The notes: generated by a model from the letters alone, not told the origin. A stretch of DNA of 64,000 nucleotides from Sulfuricella sp. (GCA_041651995.1 JBAZID010000012.1:20455-84454); one strand, 5' to 3'; counted from the stretch's first letter, positions 43,601-51,586 are shown. Numbers and translations are program-made.

Positions 43601-46339
43601 GAGCTGGTGATCATCAACGAGGATTTCTCCGGCTATCGCGCGGTTCTGCATGACCTGATCATGGGGCTGATCAACGCAGGTCCCGATGCGCAAATTATCG
43701 GCAAACCGGGCGGGGTCTTCGTGTTGCGCGCCGAAGAACTGTCCGGGGATGAACGGGTTTTGTTCCAGACCGTCGCCCGCATCGTGTTCACCGACACGGC
43801 CGAAACCCTGATCGAGCAGGTGGAACGCCGCCTGTCGGCAGAGCGTGTGTCCGACCGTTTCGAACCCGTGCTGCAAGCGGCGGTTGAGCGTATCCATCCG
43901 CTACCCGAGCGCGAACGCATCTTCTGCAACGGACTGGGGGGCTTCACGCCCGATGGGCACGAATATGTCATCACCCTTGAGCCAGGGCAGAATACGCCGG
44001 CGCCGTGGGCCAATGTTATCGCCAGCCCGCACATCGGCACGGTCGTCAGCGAGGGTGGGAGTGCCTACACCTGGGTGGGAAACGCGCACGAATTCCGTCT
44101 GACCACCTGGCACAATGATCCGCTCTCCGACAGTAGTGGTGAGGCGTTCTACATTCGTGATGAGGAAACGGGCGCATTCTGGTCGCCGGCACCGCTGCCG
44201 GCCCGTGGAAAATCCGGCTATGTATGCCGGCACGGCTTCGGCTACAGCGTGTTTGAGCATTACGAAGCCGGTATTGCCTCGGAACTCTTTACCTACGTCG
44301 CGATGGACGCAGCGGTGAAATTCGTGGTGGTCAAGCTGCACAACCATTCGAAGCGCACGCGCCGATTGACGCTGACCGGATATTGGGAACTGGTGCTCGG
44401 TGAGTGGCGACATGCCAATCTGATGCACATTGTGACCGAAACGGATGCCGGCAGCGGGGCACTGTTTGCCCGCAATGCTTATGGCCGGGAATGCGCCAAT
44501 CGGGTGGTTTTTGCGCAAGTCAGCGATGCTCATTCAGGTGGGACGGGGCGTACGGTGACAGGAAGCCGCACCGAGTTCATTGGCCGCAACGGCTCGCTGT
44601 CCAGTCCGGCGGCGATGCAGCGCAAGCATCTATCGAACCGGACCGGTGCGGGTTTCGATCCGTGCGCCGCGATCCAGACCCAGATCAAACTGGCCGAAGG
44701 GCAGGAGAGCGAGATCGTGTTCGTGTTTGGTGCAGCGCGCGACAGCGACGAAGCACAACATTTCATCCAGCGCTTCTGTGGGCCGATTCGCGCGCGGCAG
44801 GCATTGGAGGCGGTGTGGGGATACTGGAACCATACCTTGGGCGCGGTGCACGTGGAAACGCCGGACCCCGCGCTGAACGTGCTGACCAACGGCTGGCTGA
44901 TGTACCAGACGCTATCCAGCAGGTTGTGGGGCCGTAGCGGGTATTACCAGTCCGGCGGCGCCTACGGCTTTCGCGACCAATTGCAGGACACCATGGCGCT
45001 GCTCCATGCGACACCCTGGCTTGCCCGCGAGCAGTTGATCCGTTGCGCCGAACGCCAGTTCCTTCAGGGCGACGTGCAGCACTGGTGGCATCCGCCCAAC
45101 GGGCAAGGGGTGCGCACTCATTTCTCGGATGACTATCTGTGGCTGGCATATGCCACCTGCCGTTATGTGCAGGCGACCGGCGACACGGGTGTTCTGGACG
45201 AGTCAGTGCATTTCCTCGATGGTCGCGAATTGAATCCAGAAGAGGAGGCTTACTACGACCAGCCGCAACGTTCGACTGAAGCAGCAAGCCTGTATGAGCA
45301 TTGCGTGCGTGCCATCAAGCATGGCTTGCGCTTCGGCGCACATCAGTTGCCGCTGATGGGTTGTGGCGACTGGAACGATGGCATGAATCTCGTCGGCCGT
45401 GACGGCAAGGGCGAGAGCGTCTGGCTGGCCTGGTTCCTGTACGAGAATCTTGAACTGTTTGCCGGGCTGGCGCGTGGCCGGGGCGATGCGGCCTTCGCCG
45501 AATCCTGCGGCGCGCAGGCTGCCCTGCTGCGCAACAACATCGAGACCCATGCCTGGGACGGCGCCTGGTACCGGCGCGCCTATTTTGACGATGGCACACC
45601 GTTAGGCTCGTCCAGCAATGACGAATGCCAGATCGATTCGATCAGCCAGAGCTGGGCGGTCATTTCGGGCGGCGGCGATCCCATACGAGCCCGCCAGGCC
45701 ATGGCGGCGGTGGACCAGCGCCTGGTGCGGCGCGACACACAGCTGATCCAGCTGCTCGACCCGCCTTTCGATAAATCCGGCCTTGAACCCGGTTACATCA
45801 AGGGCTACGTGCCCGGCGTGCGCGAGAACGGCGGCCAATACACCCATGCCGCGATCTGGTCCACGATGGCGTTTGCCATGATGGGTGAGCGGGAACGGGC
45901 GTGGGAATTGTTCGCCATGCTCAACCCCGTCAATCACGGCAGCACGCCTGCGGAGATCGAACGCTACAAGGTCGAGCCTTACGTCATGAGCGCGGATATT
46001 TACGCTACGCCGCCCCACACAGGCCGGGGGGGCTGGACCTGGTACACCGGGGCAGCGGGCTGGATGTACCGGCTGAGCGTGGAAACGCTGCTGGGCCTGC
46101 AACTGGAAGTGGACCACCTGCGCATTGCACCGTGCATCCCGGCCCACTGGGAGTCGTACAAAATCCATTATCGTTATCGTGAGACCTTCTATCACATCAC
46201 TGTCAAGCTTGTCGGCGAGCATTCGGAACAGGCGGTCGGCGTGACGGTGGACGGCGTCGAACACCCCGGCAAACTCATTCCGCTGCTCGACGACCGCCAG
46301 GATCACGCGGTCGAAGTGAGAATAATCGCGCTTCAATAA
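37634..46339 (+). CDS. ndvB: Cyclic beta-1,2-glucan synthase (NdvB type, GT84 + GH94)
   Basis: 2901-residue inner-membrane enzyme that builds beta-glucans for the periplasm, important for osmotic adaptation and host contact in the known NdvB proteins. Domains in order: N-terminal soluble region (1-420), membrane helices (about 430-495), a glycosyltransferase with LDTDTQLPRDAARTLIGNL (about 653), a second membrane block (about 865-1050), a glucoamylase-like domain with AHHQGMSLLAFEHVL (about 1536), and a C-terminal GH94 phosphorylase-like domain with CGDWNDGMN (about 2579), whose Asp is the expected catalytic acid. Length and order match full NdvB. ATG 37634 has a poor ribosome binding site and follows the repeat element closely, so the true start could be slightly downstream. 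No frameshift is seen over 8.7 kb. Confidence 0.93.
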   Translation: MKKPGEAKCCVDYAKFEREENVIAIKEFGFSALTRNTPRNDRDTELLRAELFSIEQLKRHAVTLAGQHRVGLRSGPDKLLPRLADNARVLLAAYDVVTAATTPGQRLVPAESWLLDNFYLIEQQIGLARRLLPRNYSRQLPQLADGLSAGFPRIYDLALELVSHMDGRVDSDNATQFIAAYQSIEPLKLGELWAFPIMLQLALLENLRRVALRIARRREERDTAIIWADRMLATAEKEPKQLIHLLAEFANADVPLTAPFVEEFYARLQDQGPAMVFVQTWVEQKLLADGVTATALSEAASRTAATNQISIANSIGSLRFIGAMDWRNYVESLSAVEQTLCEDPAGMHAAQDFSTRDRYRHVIEDVARGCSRNELVVARSAIALARAAAERLGASDRSAHVGYYLIDHGRQMLERAVGCRFSWKLRASLASRNFRLFLYLSPILLLTAVAASLVLSSFGGLDPGGWRYWFFALTSMITASALAVALVNLLVTLVMPPRVLPRLDFSHGIPDVHRTMVIVPTLLGQPQDVDDLLEALEIRYLGNRDPNLFFALLTDFRDAPEETMPGDDALLDHARAAVLALNETYRDDRPCIFYLFHRPRVWNPYERVWMGYERKRGKLEQFNARLRGEAQTSFSDIVGDAAILASIKYIITLDTDTQLPRDAARTLIGNLAHPLNRPVYDPQKGRIVEGYAILQPRASISLTSAGQSRFTKLFAGESGIDPYTREISDVYQDIFGEGSFIGKGIYDVDAFRQAVDGRFPENLILSHDLLESGYARSALVSDVDLIEEHPASYALEASRRHRWIRGDWQLAGWLLPRVSGPVAQPESSAQPGPSKPDGSKTQRQANPLTALSQWKIFDNLRRSLVPPALLALLAGGWLFGPGPAWFWTLLALAVVLLSTLLSTVIGLIRKPEEREWLIHLSLTSKSAARPLVLALLNLVFLPYDTLICLGAILRSGVRMLFTRHGLLLWQLPSYATRNARRTLADFFREMWIAPVVALMLSLALEGADLLYCLPVLLLWLVSPVVGWWISLPLVSPIPDLSIEQRLFLRASARRTWRFFAEFVGPLDNWLPPDNFQEYPAPAIAARTSPTNIGMSLLADLAAYDFGYIPAGEFLRLVENTLATMEKLERYRGHFYNWYDTRTLQALHPRYVSSVDSGNLAGSLLTLQAGLAELKDQPVLSSNAFQGLQDTLQVFVEHLPASPAPDLAKQIRFLQDTLHSLISNGQPPALAAADSLLDEIHRTGEGLVKWLPADIDIDGELYYWAQAFDQQSRALRDDLGFLVPAPRQFSNIPTLTELASTRAVERLGVIDALLERCRKLAAMDFEFLYDTSCGLLSIGYDVGERRRDPSCYDLLASEARLASFLLIAQGQVPQKHWFSLGRLLTSHGGEVSLISWSGSMFEYLMPQLIMPSFDNTLLEQTCKAAVSRQIEYGRQRAVPWGISESCYNATDAAQVYQYRAFGVPGLGFKRGLGDDLVIAPYASALALMVMPQAACRNLQTLAEQGFLGAYGFYEAVDYTPSRVPRGKRHAIVRNFMAHHQGMSLLAFEHVLLDRPMQRRFMSDPLVRATELLLQERVPKKGATLHPHAAEVSATARPPEAEAGTIMRVFTDPNTPIPEVHLLSNGRCHVMVSHAGGNYSNWRGLAANRWREDATSDSWGTFIYLRDRDTGRYWSSTHQPTLRQADHYEAIFVQARAEYRRRDQAIETHTEISVSPEDDVVIRRVTLTNLSSRPRHIEVTSYAEVVLAPLNADLAHRAFSNLFVQTEILPGQQAILCTRRPRTQGEKVPWGFHLLTTPGAVAGESSYETDRARFIGRGRTAANPVVLDSRDSPPGLSNTDGSVLDPIVAIRRTLTLTPDESATVQIISGIADTREGALALIEKYCDRHFVERAFEMAWFHSQEVLRHLNASEADAQVFGRLASSVVYSSALRRAAPSVIARNQLGQPGLWRFSISGDLPIVLIRIGDLNRIDLIKQVLQAHAYWRMKGLAAELVIINEDFSGYRAVLHDLIMGLINAGPDAQIIGKPGGVFVLRAEELSGDERVLFQTVARIVFTDTAETLIEQVERRLSAERVSDRFEPVLQAAVERIHPLPERERIFCNGLGGFTPDGHEYVITLEPGQNTPAPWANVIASPHIGTVVSEGGSAYTWVGNAHEFRLTTWHNDPLSDSSGEAFYIRDEETGAFWSPAPLPARGKSGYVCRHGFGYSVFEHYEAGIASELFTYVAMDAAVKFVVVKLHNHSKRTRRLTLTGYWELVLGEWRHANLMHIVTETDAGSGALFARNAYGRECANRVVFAQVSDAHSGGTGRTVTGSRTEFIGRNGSLSSPAAMQRKHLSNRTGAGFDPCAAIQTQIKLAEGQESEIVFVFGAARDSDEAQHFIQRFCGPIRARQALEAVWGYWNHTLGAVHVETPDPALNVLTNGWLMYQTLSSRLWGRSGYYQSGGAYGFRDQLQDTMALLHATPWLAREQLIRCAERQFLQGDVQHWWHPPNGQGVRTHFSDDYLWLAYATCRYVQATGDTGVLDESVHFLDGRELNPEEEAYYDQPQRSTEAASLYEHCVRAIKHGLRFGAHQLPLMGCGDWNDGMNLVGRDGKGESVWLAWFLYENLELFAGLARGRGDAAFAESCGAQAALLRNNIETHAWDGAWYRRAYFDDGTPLGSSSNDECQIDSISQSWAVISGGGDPIRARQAMAAVDQRLVRRDTQLIQLLDPPFDKSGLEPGYIKGYVPGVRENGGQYTHAAIWSTMAFAMMGERERAWELFAMLNPVNHGSTPAEIERYKVEPYVMSADIYATPPHTGRGGWTWYTGAAGWMYRLSVETLLGLQLEVDHLRIAPCIPAHWESYKIHYRYRETFYHITVKLVGEHSEQAVGVTVDGVEHPGKLIPLLDDRQDHAVEVRIIALQ

Positions 46340-46512
46340 TCCTAGAAAAAGCAGTTAACCACGGAGTTCACGGAGAACACGGAGTAAAAACAATAGATAG
46401 CATGATATTTGGCAATCACCCGTTGGGTGAGGCCATAAATTTCCTCAAACTGCCTTTCTCTGTGCTCTCCGTGCCCTCCGTGGTTGTCGAACTGAGGTTT
46501 TTAGGATAATCC
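46336..46512. repeat. Inverted CCACGGAG / CTCCGTGG element
   Basis: CCACGGAGTTCACGGAG with a further CACGGAG (46359-46384) and its complement CTCTCCGTGCCCTCCGTGG (46465-46483) are separated by about 80 bases. The outer flanks ATAATCCTAGAAAA and TTTTTAGGATAATCC are also near-complementary, so this looks like one element of about 177 bases with terminal inverted repeats. The left end overlaps the ndvB stop codon. It may act as a transcription end for ndvB. No gene inside. Confidence 0.7.
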
Positions 46513-46524
46513 AAGGAGATAAAC

Positions 46525-46680
46525 ATGAACATGACTTTAAGCCTCGCCCCGCTGGTTTCACTGCTTGCCGGCATTCTCATTCTGCTTGTGCCGCGTCTGC
46601 TCAATTACATCGTCGCGATTTATTTGATTATTATCGGCTTGATCGGGTTGTTCGGCGGGAGCGGTTTGCATATACGGTGA
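46525..46680 (+). CDS. DUF3096 small membrane protein
   Basis: 51-residue hydrophobic protein with two predicted helices: LAPLVSLLAGILILLVPRLL and NYIVAIYLIIIGLIGLF. The sequence pattern is that of the DUF3096 family, small inner-membrane proteins of unknown function. AAGGAG at 46514-46519 precedes ATG 46525. It lies just before the first Crp/Fnr gene on the same strand. Confidence 0.85.
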   Translation: MNMTLSLAPLVSLLAGILILLVPRLLNYIVAIYLIIIGLIGLFGGSGLHIR

Positions 46681-46799
46681 TGGCGGGAGCCGATTCCGGG
46701 CATGGGGAGCGCGCCATGAGCGGTAACACGCCAAGGGTGCAAAACGTGTATGCTGCATGCATGGTCATGCCCATTTGGACGGCCATTCAGAGACCGCAC

Positions 46800-47543
46800 A
46801 TGGATACCCCGCACAGCCCCAACCAAAACCATCTTCTCGCTGCCCTGCCCACGGCTGAATTCGAGCGCATCGCGCCTTATCTGGAGTTGGTCGCGATGCC
46901 GCTGGGCGAAGTTCTTTACGAATCCGGCGGCCAGTTGCAGCACGCCTATTTCCCGGCCACTGCCATCGTTTCCCTGCACTACGTGATGGAGAACGGCGCA
47001 TCATCCGAAATCGCGGGGGTAGGCAACGAGGGTGTGCTCGGTATTTCACTTTTCATGGGCGGCAACACCACGCCCAGCCGGGCCATCGTGCAGACCGCGG
47101 GCCACGGCTACCGGCTGAAGGCGCGCTTGCTGAAGGAGGAATTCAATCGCGCCGGGCCGATGATGCGTTTGATGCTGCGTTACACCCAGGCATTGATTAC
47201 CCAGATATCCCAAACTGCGGTCTGCAACCGGCATCATTCGGTGGAGCAGCAGCTGTGTCGCTGGCTGTTGCTGACCCTTGATCGCTTGCCCTCGAACGAA
47301 TTGACCATGACACAGGAACTGATTGCCAGCATGCTCGGCGTGCGCCGCGAAGGCATCACGGAAACCGCCGGGAATCTGCAGCGCGCGGGTTTGATCAGTT
47401 ACCGCCGGGGTCACATCACCGTAATTGATCGATCGGGATTAGAAACCCGCGTGTGCGAATGCTATGCGGTGGTCAAAAACGAATTCGATCGCTTGCTGTG
47501 CGATGTGCGTAATCGCCAGGAATTTTCCTCAGCCAGTGGTTAA
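46800..47543 (+). CDS. Crp/Fnr-family transcriptional regulator (paralogue 1)
   Basis: 247 residues: an N-terminal cyclic-nucleotide-binding-like domain (about 15-130, with YFPATAIVSLHYVMENG), a dimerisation helix and a winged helix-turn-helix (about 170-225). The effector pocket lacks the cAMP-binding signature of Crp and there is no FNR-type Cys cluster, so the signal is unknown. The recognition helix is GVRREGITETAGNL; aligned with Crp it keeps Arg180 and Glu181 but has Glu where Crp has Arg185. Highly similar to paralogue 3 (shared ISQTAVCNRHHS-like and YFPATAIVSL blocks). ATG 46800 removes 41 codons of unsupported leader. Site C lies immediately downstream. Confidence 0.9.
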   Translation: MDTPHSPNQNHLLAALPTAEFERIAPYLELVAMPLGEVLYESGGQLQHAYFPATAIVSLHYVMENGASSEIAGVGNEGVLGISLFMGGNTTPSRAIVQTAGHGYRLKARLLKEEFNRAGPMMRLMLRYTQALITQISQTAVCNRHHSVEQQLCRWLLLTLDRLPSNELTMTQELIASMLGVRREGITETAGNLQRAGLISYRRGHITVIDRSGLETRVCECYAVVKNEFDRLLCDVRNRQEFSSASG

Positions 47544-47585
47544 TCCCTGGCACTGCTTGATGCTTTGCATAAATTTGCCCTGCTG

Positions 47586-47628
47586 TGTGCGATAACGCAC
47601 GGAGCGCGGCAGGTTTTATCGCTATGAT
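47586..47628 (+). promoter_or_regulatory. Palindrome + -10 box before the PAS kinase operon (site C)
   Basis: TGTGCGATAACGCACG (47586-47601), GA, 19 bases, TATGAT (47623-47628). One mismatch to the palindrome in the last base but the best -10 box of the set. It is 168 bases upstream of the sensor kinase, in the gap right after Crp/Fnr paralogue 1. Confidence 0.75.
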
Positions 47629-47768
47629 GAAACATGACTGCTCAAATTCGTCCACGGACTTGCCCCCTGGTGACTGCAAGCAAACGCATGCTTTTTTGGC
47701 GCAGGATGAGCTTGGCAGGGCGGGCACATATACCCACCTTGCCGGGCTTTATTTAACAGAGATAAACC

Positions 47769-49532
47769 ATGTCCAAAAAAATCCGTGATGCCGCTATTGC
47801 CAACCCCGCAGCTGGGGCGGCGAAGGGCATCACCGAGGTCCGGCGCCAGGAGGCCTTGCTTAAAACCGGGGCCTTGCAGAACGCGATTCTGAACAGCGCC
47901 AACTTTTCGAGTATCGCTACCGACGAGAAGGGCGTTATCCAGATCTTCAACGTCGGCGCCGAGCGCATGCTGGGCTACTCGGCAGCCGATGTCCTGAACA
48001 AGATCACCCCGGCCGACATTTCCGATCCGCAGGAATTGATCGCGCGCGCGCAAGCGCTCAGCATCGAGCTGGAAACCCCGATTGCGCTGGGCTTCGAGGC
48101 CTTGGTGTTCAAAGCCTCACGCGGCATCGAGGACATCTACGAGCTGACTTACGTCCGCAAGGATGGCAGCCGCTTTCCAGCGGTGGTGTCGGTCACGGCG
48201 CTACGCGATGCTCAAGGCAAAATCATCGGCTACCTGTTGATTGGCACTGATAATACCGCGCGCAAGCGGGTGGAAGCCGAGCGGGCGCAGCTCCTTGAGG
48301 CGCTGCAAAATAAAAACGTCGAGCTGGAGAGCGCCAAATTCGTGGCGGAAAAAGCCAACCTTGCCAAATCGGATTTCCTTTCCAGCATGAGCCATGAACT
48401 GCGCACCCCGCTCAATGCCATCCTCGGCTTTGCCCAGTTGCTGGAGGCGGGTTCACCGCCACCCACGCCCACCCAGATTATCAGGCTGCACCAGATTACC
48501 AAGGCGGGATGGTATCTGCTGGAACTGATCAACGAAATCCTCGATCTCGCGGTGATCGAGTCCGGCAGGCTATCGCTGTCGCGAGAACCGGTGTCGCTGA
48601 TCGAGGTCCTGCGCGAATGCCAGGCCATGATCGAACCGCAGGCGCAACAACACGGCATCCAGTTAAGCTTTTCCCCTTGCGATCACAGCTGGTTTGCCCA
48701 TGCCGACCGAACCCGGGTCAAGCAGGTTGTGATCAACCTGCTCTCCAATGCGATCAAATACAACCGCGAGCATGGAACGGTAGCGGTGGAGTGCACCGCG
48801 AGCACCCCGGAACGTATCCGCATCAGTGTCATAGACAGCGGTGAGGGATTGGCCCCCAAAAAGCTGGCGCAGCTATTCCAGCCGTTCAATCGTCTCGGGC
48901 AAGAGTCCGGCTCCGAGGAAGGGACGGGCATCGGTCTGGTGGTCACCAAGCGGCTGGTCGAACAGATGGGAGGCGCCATCGGCGTGGAAAGCACCGTCGG
49001 CGTGGGCAGCGAATTCTGGATCGAGCTGATCCGGGACGTTACGCCCCACCTTGCCGCTGGAAGCACAATGCCCGCTGAACTTGCACCGCAAGCCCAGGGA
49101 AATACCCAGCAAAGCGCGGCGCGGCGCACCCTGCTCTATGTGGAAGATAATCCGGCCAACCTGATGCTGGTCGAACAGATCATTGCGGGCTGCCCACATA
49201 TGCACATGCTGAGCGCGCACGATGGCAATCTCGGCATCGCGCTTGCACGTGCCCATCTCCCGGACGTGATCCTGATGGACATCAATCTGCCTGGCATCAG
49301 CGGTTACCAGGCGCTGAAAATCCTGCGCGAAGATCCGTTAACGGCGAACATCCCGGTGCTTGCCATCAGTGCCAATGCCATGCCACGCGATATCGACAGA
49401 GGCCTGGAAGCAGGGTTCTTCCGCTATCTTACCAAGCCGATCAAGGTCAACGAATTCACGGAGGCGCTGGATAGGGCGCTGGAGCTTGTGGAAACAGAGT
49501 CAGACGGAACAATTACCTCGGAATCCCTGTGA
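47769..49532 (+). CDS. PAS-domain hybrid sensor histidine kinase
   Basis: 587 residues, no transmembrane segment. PAS domain (about 40-170, with FNVGAERMLGYSAADVL), a coiled coil, HisKA with His209 in MSHELRTPLNAILGF, HATPase (NLLSNAIKYN, GTGIGLVVTKRLVEQMGG) and a C-terminal receiver with Asp504 in VILMDINLPGISG. A cytoplasmic sensor is implied. Its stop shares one base with the start of the next gene (TGATG), so it is translationally coupled to the GGDEF regulator. The ribosome binding site before ATG 47769 is weak (GAGA). Confidence 0.92.
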   Translation: MSKKIRDAAIANPAAGAAKGITEVRRQEALLKTGALQNAILNSANFSSIATDEKGVIQIFNVGAERMLGYSAADVLNKITPADISDPQELIARAQALSIELETPIALGFEALVFKASRGIEDIYELTYVRKDGSRFPAVVSVTALRDAQGKIIGYLLIGTDNTARKRVEAERAQLLEALQNKNVELESAKFVAEKANLAKSDFLSSMSHELRTPLNAILGFAQLLEAGSPPPTPTQIIRLHQITKAGWYLLELINEILDLAVIESGRLSLSREPVSLIEVLRECQAMIEPQAQQHGIQLSFSPCDHSWFAHADRTRVKQVVINLLSNAIKYNREHGTVAVECTASTPERIRISVIDSGEGLAPKKLAQLFQPFNRLGQESGSEEGTGIGLVVTKRLVEQMGGAIGVESTVGVGSEFWIELIRDVTPHLAAGSTMPAELAPQAQGNTQQSAARRTLLYVEDNPANLMLVEQIIAGCPHMHMLSAHDGNLGIALARAHLPDVILMDINLPGISGYQALKILREDPLTANIPVLAISANAMPRDIDRGLEAGFFRYLTKPIKVNEFTEALDRALELVETESDGTITSESL

Positions 49533-50482
49533 TGGTCAGTGCTACCGATTTTCATAATGCCCGCATTCTGATCGTGGACGATCAGGAAGCCAATGTGCGG
49601 TTGCTGGAACAAATGTTGCGTGAAGCCGGCTATCGGTGCATTACGACGACGATCGATCCGCATGCCGTCTACGCGTTGCACCGCGACAACCACTACGACC
49701 TGATTCTGCTCGATCTGCAGATGCCCGGCATGGATGGTTTCCAGGTGATGGAGGGCCTGAAGGAAATTGAAATCGACGGCTACCTTCCGATCCTCGTGAT
49801 TACGGCCCAGCCGGGCCACAAGCTGCGGGCGCTGACCGCCGGCGCGAAGGATTTCATCAGCAAACCCTTTGACATGATGGAAGCCAGGACGCGCATTCAC
49901 AACATGCTGGAAGTGCGCTTGCTGTACAAGCAACTCGAGGATTACAGCCGTGAGATGGAAACCCTGGCGCTGCATGACCCGCTGACGGGGTTGCCGAACA
50001 GACGGCTGTTGATTGACCGGCTTTCGTTGTCCATCGCCCATGCGCGCAGGAACAAACGCATCATGGCGGTGATGTATCTGGATCTGGACGGGTTCAAGGA
50101 GATCAACGACACCCTGGGCCACGATGCGGGCGATGCGCTGCTGAGCCTGGCCGCCGCTCGCCTGGTGGCCGCGGTGCGGCAAGAGGACACGGTGGCGCGC
50201 CTGGGTGGCGACGAATTTGTGATTGCGTTGTGGGAATTAAGTCATGCCGAGGATGTGGCCGATCTGGCGTCAAAAGTGATTCAGGCCGTGTCACAACCCT
50301 ATCGCATTCAAGGCCGCGACATGAGCATGACGGCCAGCGTCGGTATCAGCATTTATCCCGCGCATGGCGAGGAGGTGGAGACGCTGATGAAGAGCGCTGA
50401 CCTGGCCTTGTATGAGGCCAAGCGCACCGGCAAGGGTGATTATCGCATCGCAGAGCGGCCTGTTGGCAAGGCGAGTTGTTGA
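49532..50482 (+). CDS. Response regulator with GGDEF output (diguanylate cyclase)
   Basis: 316 residues: receiver domain with Asp61 in LLDLQMPGMDG, a short coiled linker (LEVRLLYKQLEDYS) and a GGDEF domain with an intact catalytic GGDEF (about 226) and the inhibitory RxxD site RQED five residues earlier, so it should make c-di-GMP and be product-inhibited. It starts at ATG 49532 coupled to the kinase; the next gene has a near-duplicate receiver. This gives the regulon a c-di-GMP branch. The signal that sets the kinase off is unknown. Confidence 0.94.
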   Translation: MVSATDFHNARILIVDDQEANVRLLEQMLREAGYRCITTTIDPHAVYALHRDNHYDLILLDLQMPGMDGFQVMEGLKEIEIDGYLPILVITAQPGHKLRALTAGAKDFISKPFDMMEARTRIHNMLEVRLLYKQLEDYSREMETLALHDPLTGLPNRRLLIDRLSLSIAHARRNKRIMAVMYLDLDGFKEINDTLGHDAGDALLSLAAARLVAAVRQEDTVARLGGDEFVIALWELSHAEDVADLASKVIQAVSQPYRIQGRDMSMTASVGISIYPAHGEEVETLMKSADLALYEAKRTGKGDYRIAERPVGKASC

Positions 50483-50539
50483 CGTAACCTCCCCCATGGG
50501 GCTGAATCTCAGTGCAAATAAAAAAAACGGATAAATACG

Positions 50540-51394
50540 ATGATTAGCGAACATGAAATTTTTAACGCCAGCATTTTGATCGTTGACGATCAGGAGGCCA
50601 ACGTGCAGTTGCTGGAGGAAATACTGCACGATGCCGGCTATGCTTGCGTTGCGACGACGATAGACCCCTATGCCGTCTGCGAACTGCATCGCAAAAACCG
50701 CTATGACCTGATCCTGCTCGACCTGCAGATGCCCGGCATGGATGGCTTTCAGGTGATGAAAGGCCTGAATGAAATCGAAACGGATGGCTACCTTCCGGTA
50801 CTCGTGATCACCGCCCAACCCGATCACAAGCTGCGTGCGCTCGCCGCCGGCGCGAAAGATTTTGTCAGTAAACCGTTTGATCTGGTCGAAGTTCAGACGC
50901 GTATTCGTAACATGCTGGAAGTGCGGCTATTGTATAAAAAACTCGAGATTTCCAACAAGGTACTGGAACAGACGGTGCTGGAACGCACCGCCGAACTACG
51001 TGAAAGTGAAGCGCGTTTTCGCCGTCTCACCGAGCTGTCATCCGACTGGTATTGGGAGCAGGACGAAAACGGGCATTTCACCAGGATTTTTGGCCCGGTG
51101 CTTGAAATGCTCGGAATCCAGGTTGACGACGCGCTGGGTGAAGCAGGGGATGACCAGGGGGCGCGCTGGAATGAGGGCGAGCGCAAGATACTGGAGGCGA
51201 ACCTGGCCGCCAGACGGCCGTTTCTGGATTTCGTTTACAGCCGTACCAATCCGGACGGCTCGCTGCAATATTTTATGGTGAGCGGGGAGCCGATGTTCGA
51301 TGCCTCCGGCCGCTTTACCGGCTATCGCGGAATCGGCAAGGACGTGACGGAAACAATGGGTGTCAAACTTGAACCGCATCCGACAGGCTGCTAG
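50540..51394 (+). CDS. Response regulator with PAS output
   Basis: 284 residues: a receiver domain (Asp61) very close to the preceding protein (both share ILIVDDQEANV, LLDLQMPGMDGFQVM, GAKDF and NMLEVRLLYK), a coiled coil (LEQTVLERTAELRESEARF) and a PAS/PAC domain ending YRGIGKDVTE. In relatives such a PAC end is followed by a kinase or GGDEF domain; here the protein stops 12 residues later, so it may be 3'-truncated. It probably arose by tandem duplication with exchange of the output domain. Site D begins 24 bases past its stop. Confidence 0.88.
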   Translation: MISEHEIFNASILIVDDQEANVQLLEEILHDAGYACVATTIDPYAVCELHRKNRYDLILLDLQMPGMDGFQVMKGLNEIETDGYLPVLVITAQPDHKLRALAAGAKDFVSKPFDLVEVQTRIRNMLEVRLLYKKLEISNKVLEQTVLERTAELRESEARFRRLTELSSDWYWEQDENGHFTRIFGPVLEMLGIQVDDALGEAGDDQGARWNEGERKILEANLAARRPFLDFVYSRTNPDGSLQYFMVSGEPMFDASGRFTGYRGIGKDVTETMGVKLEPHPTGC

Positions 51395-51417
51395 ACCCCT
51401 TTTTCAGCCCGGCCCTA

Positions 51418-51460
51418 TGTGCGACAGCGAACAGATATTAATTAGAGAAACCCGGATCAT
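51418..51460 (+). promoter_or_regulatory. Palindrome + -10 box (site D)
   Basis: TGTGCGACAGCGAACA (51418-51433), GA, 19 bases, GATCAT (51455-51460). One mismatch in the right half. The next gene on this strand is the secreted basic protein at 51629; the repeat copy 2 (51503-51586) lies in the inferred leader between them. Confidence 0.7.
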
Positions 51461-51502
51461 TTGTTCATCCTGCTCTTCCAACCAAATGCCAGCTTTCCTT
51501 GG

Positions 51503-51586
51503 AAATCAACAGCTTGTAGGTCGGGCTTTAGCCCGAAATTTCGGGCTGAAGCCCGACCTACGATTTAATGGATTATTTGGGTTAAA
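51503..51586. repeat. Palindromic repeat GTCGGGCTTTAGCCCG (copy 2)
   Basis: Left flank AAATCAACAGCTTGT, double palindrome (GTAGGTCGGGCTTTAGCCCG, then CGGGCTGAAGCCCGACCTAC) and tail ATTTAATGGATTATTTGGGTT. The flanks match those of copy 3 in reverse orientation, so the mobile or amplified unit is about 84 bases and larger than the palindrome. It sits about 40 bases downstream of the start site inferred for site D, hence would fold in the transcript leader of the following gene. Confidence 0.93.
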
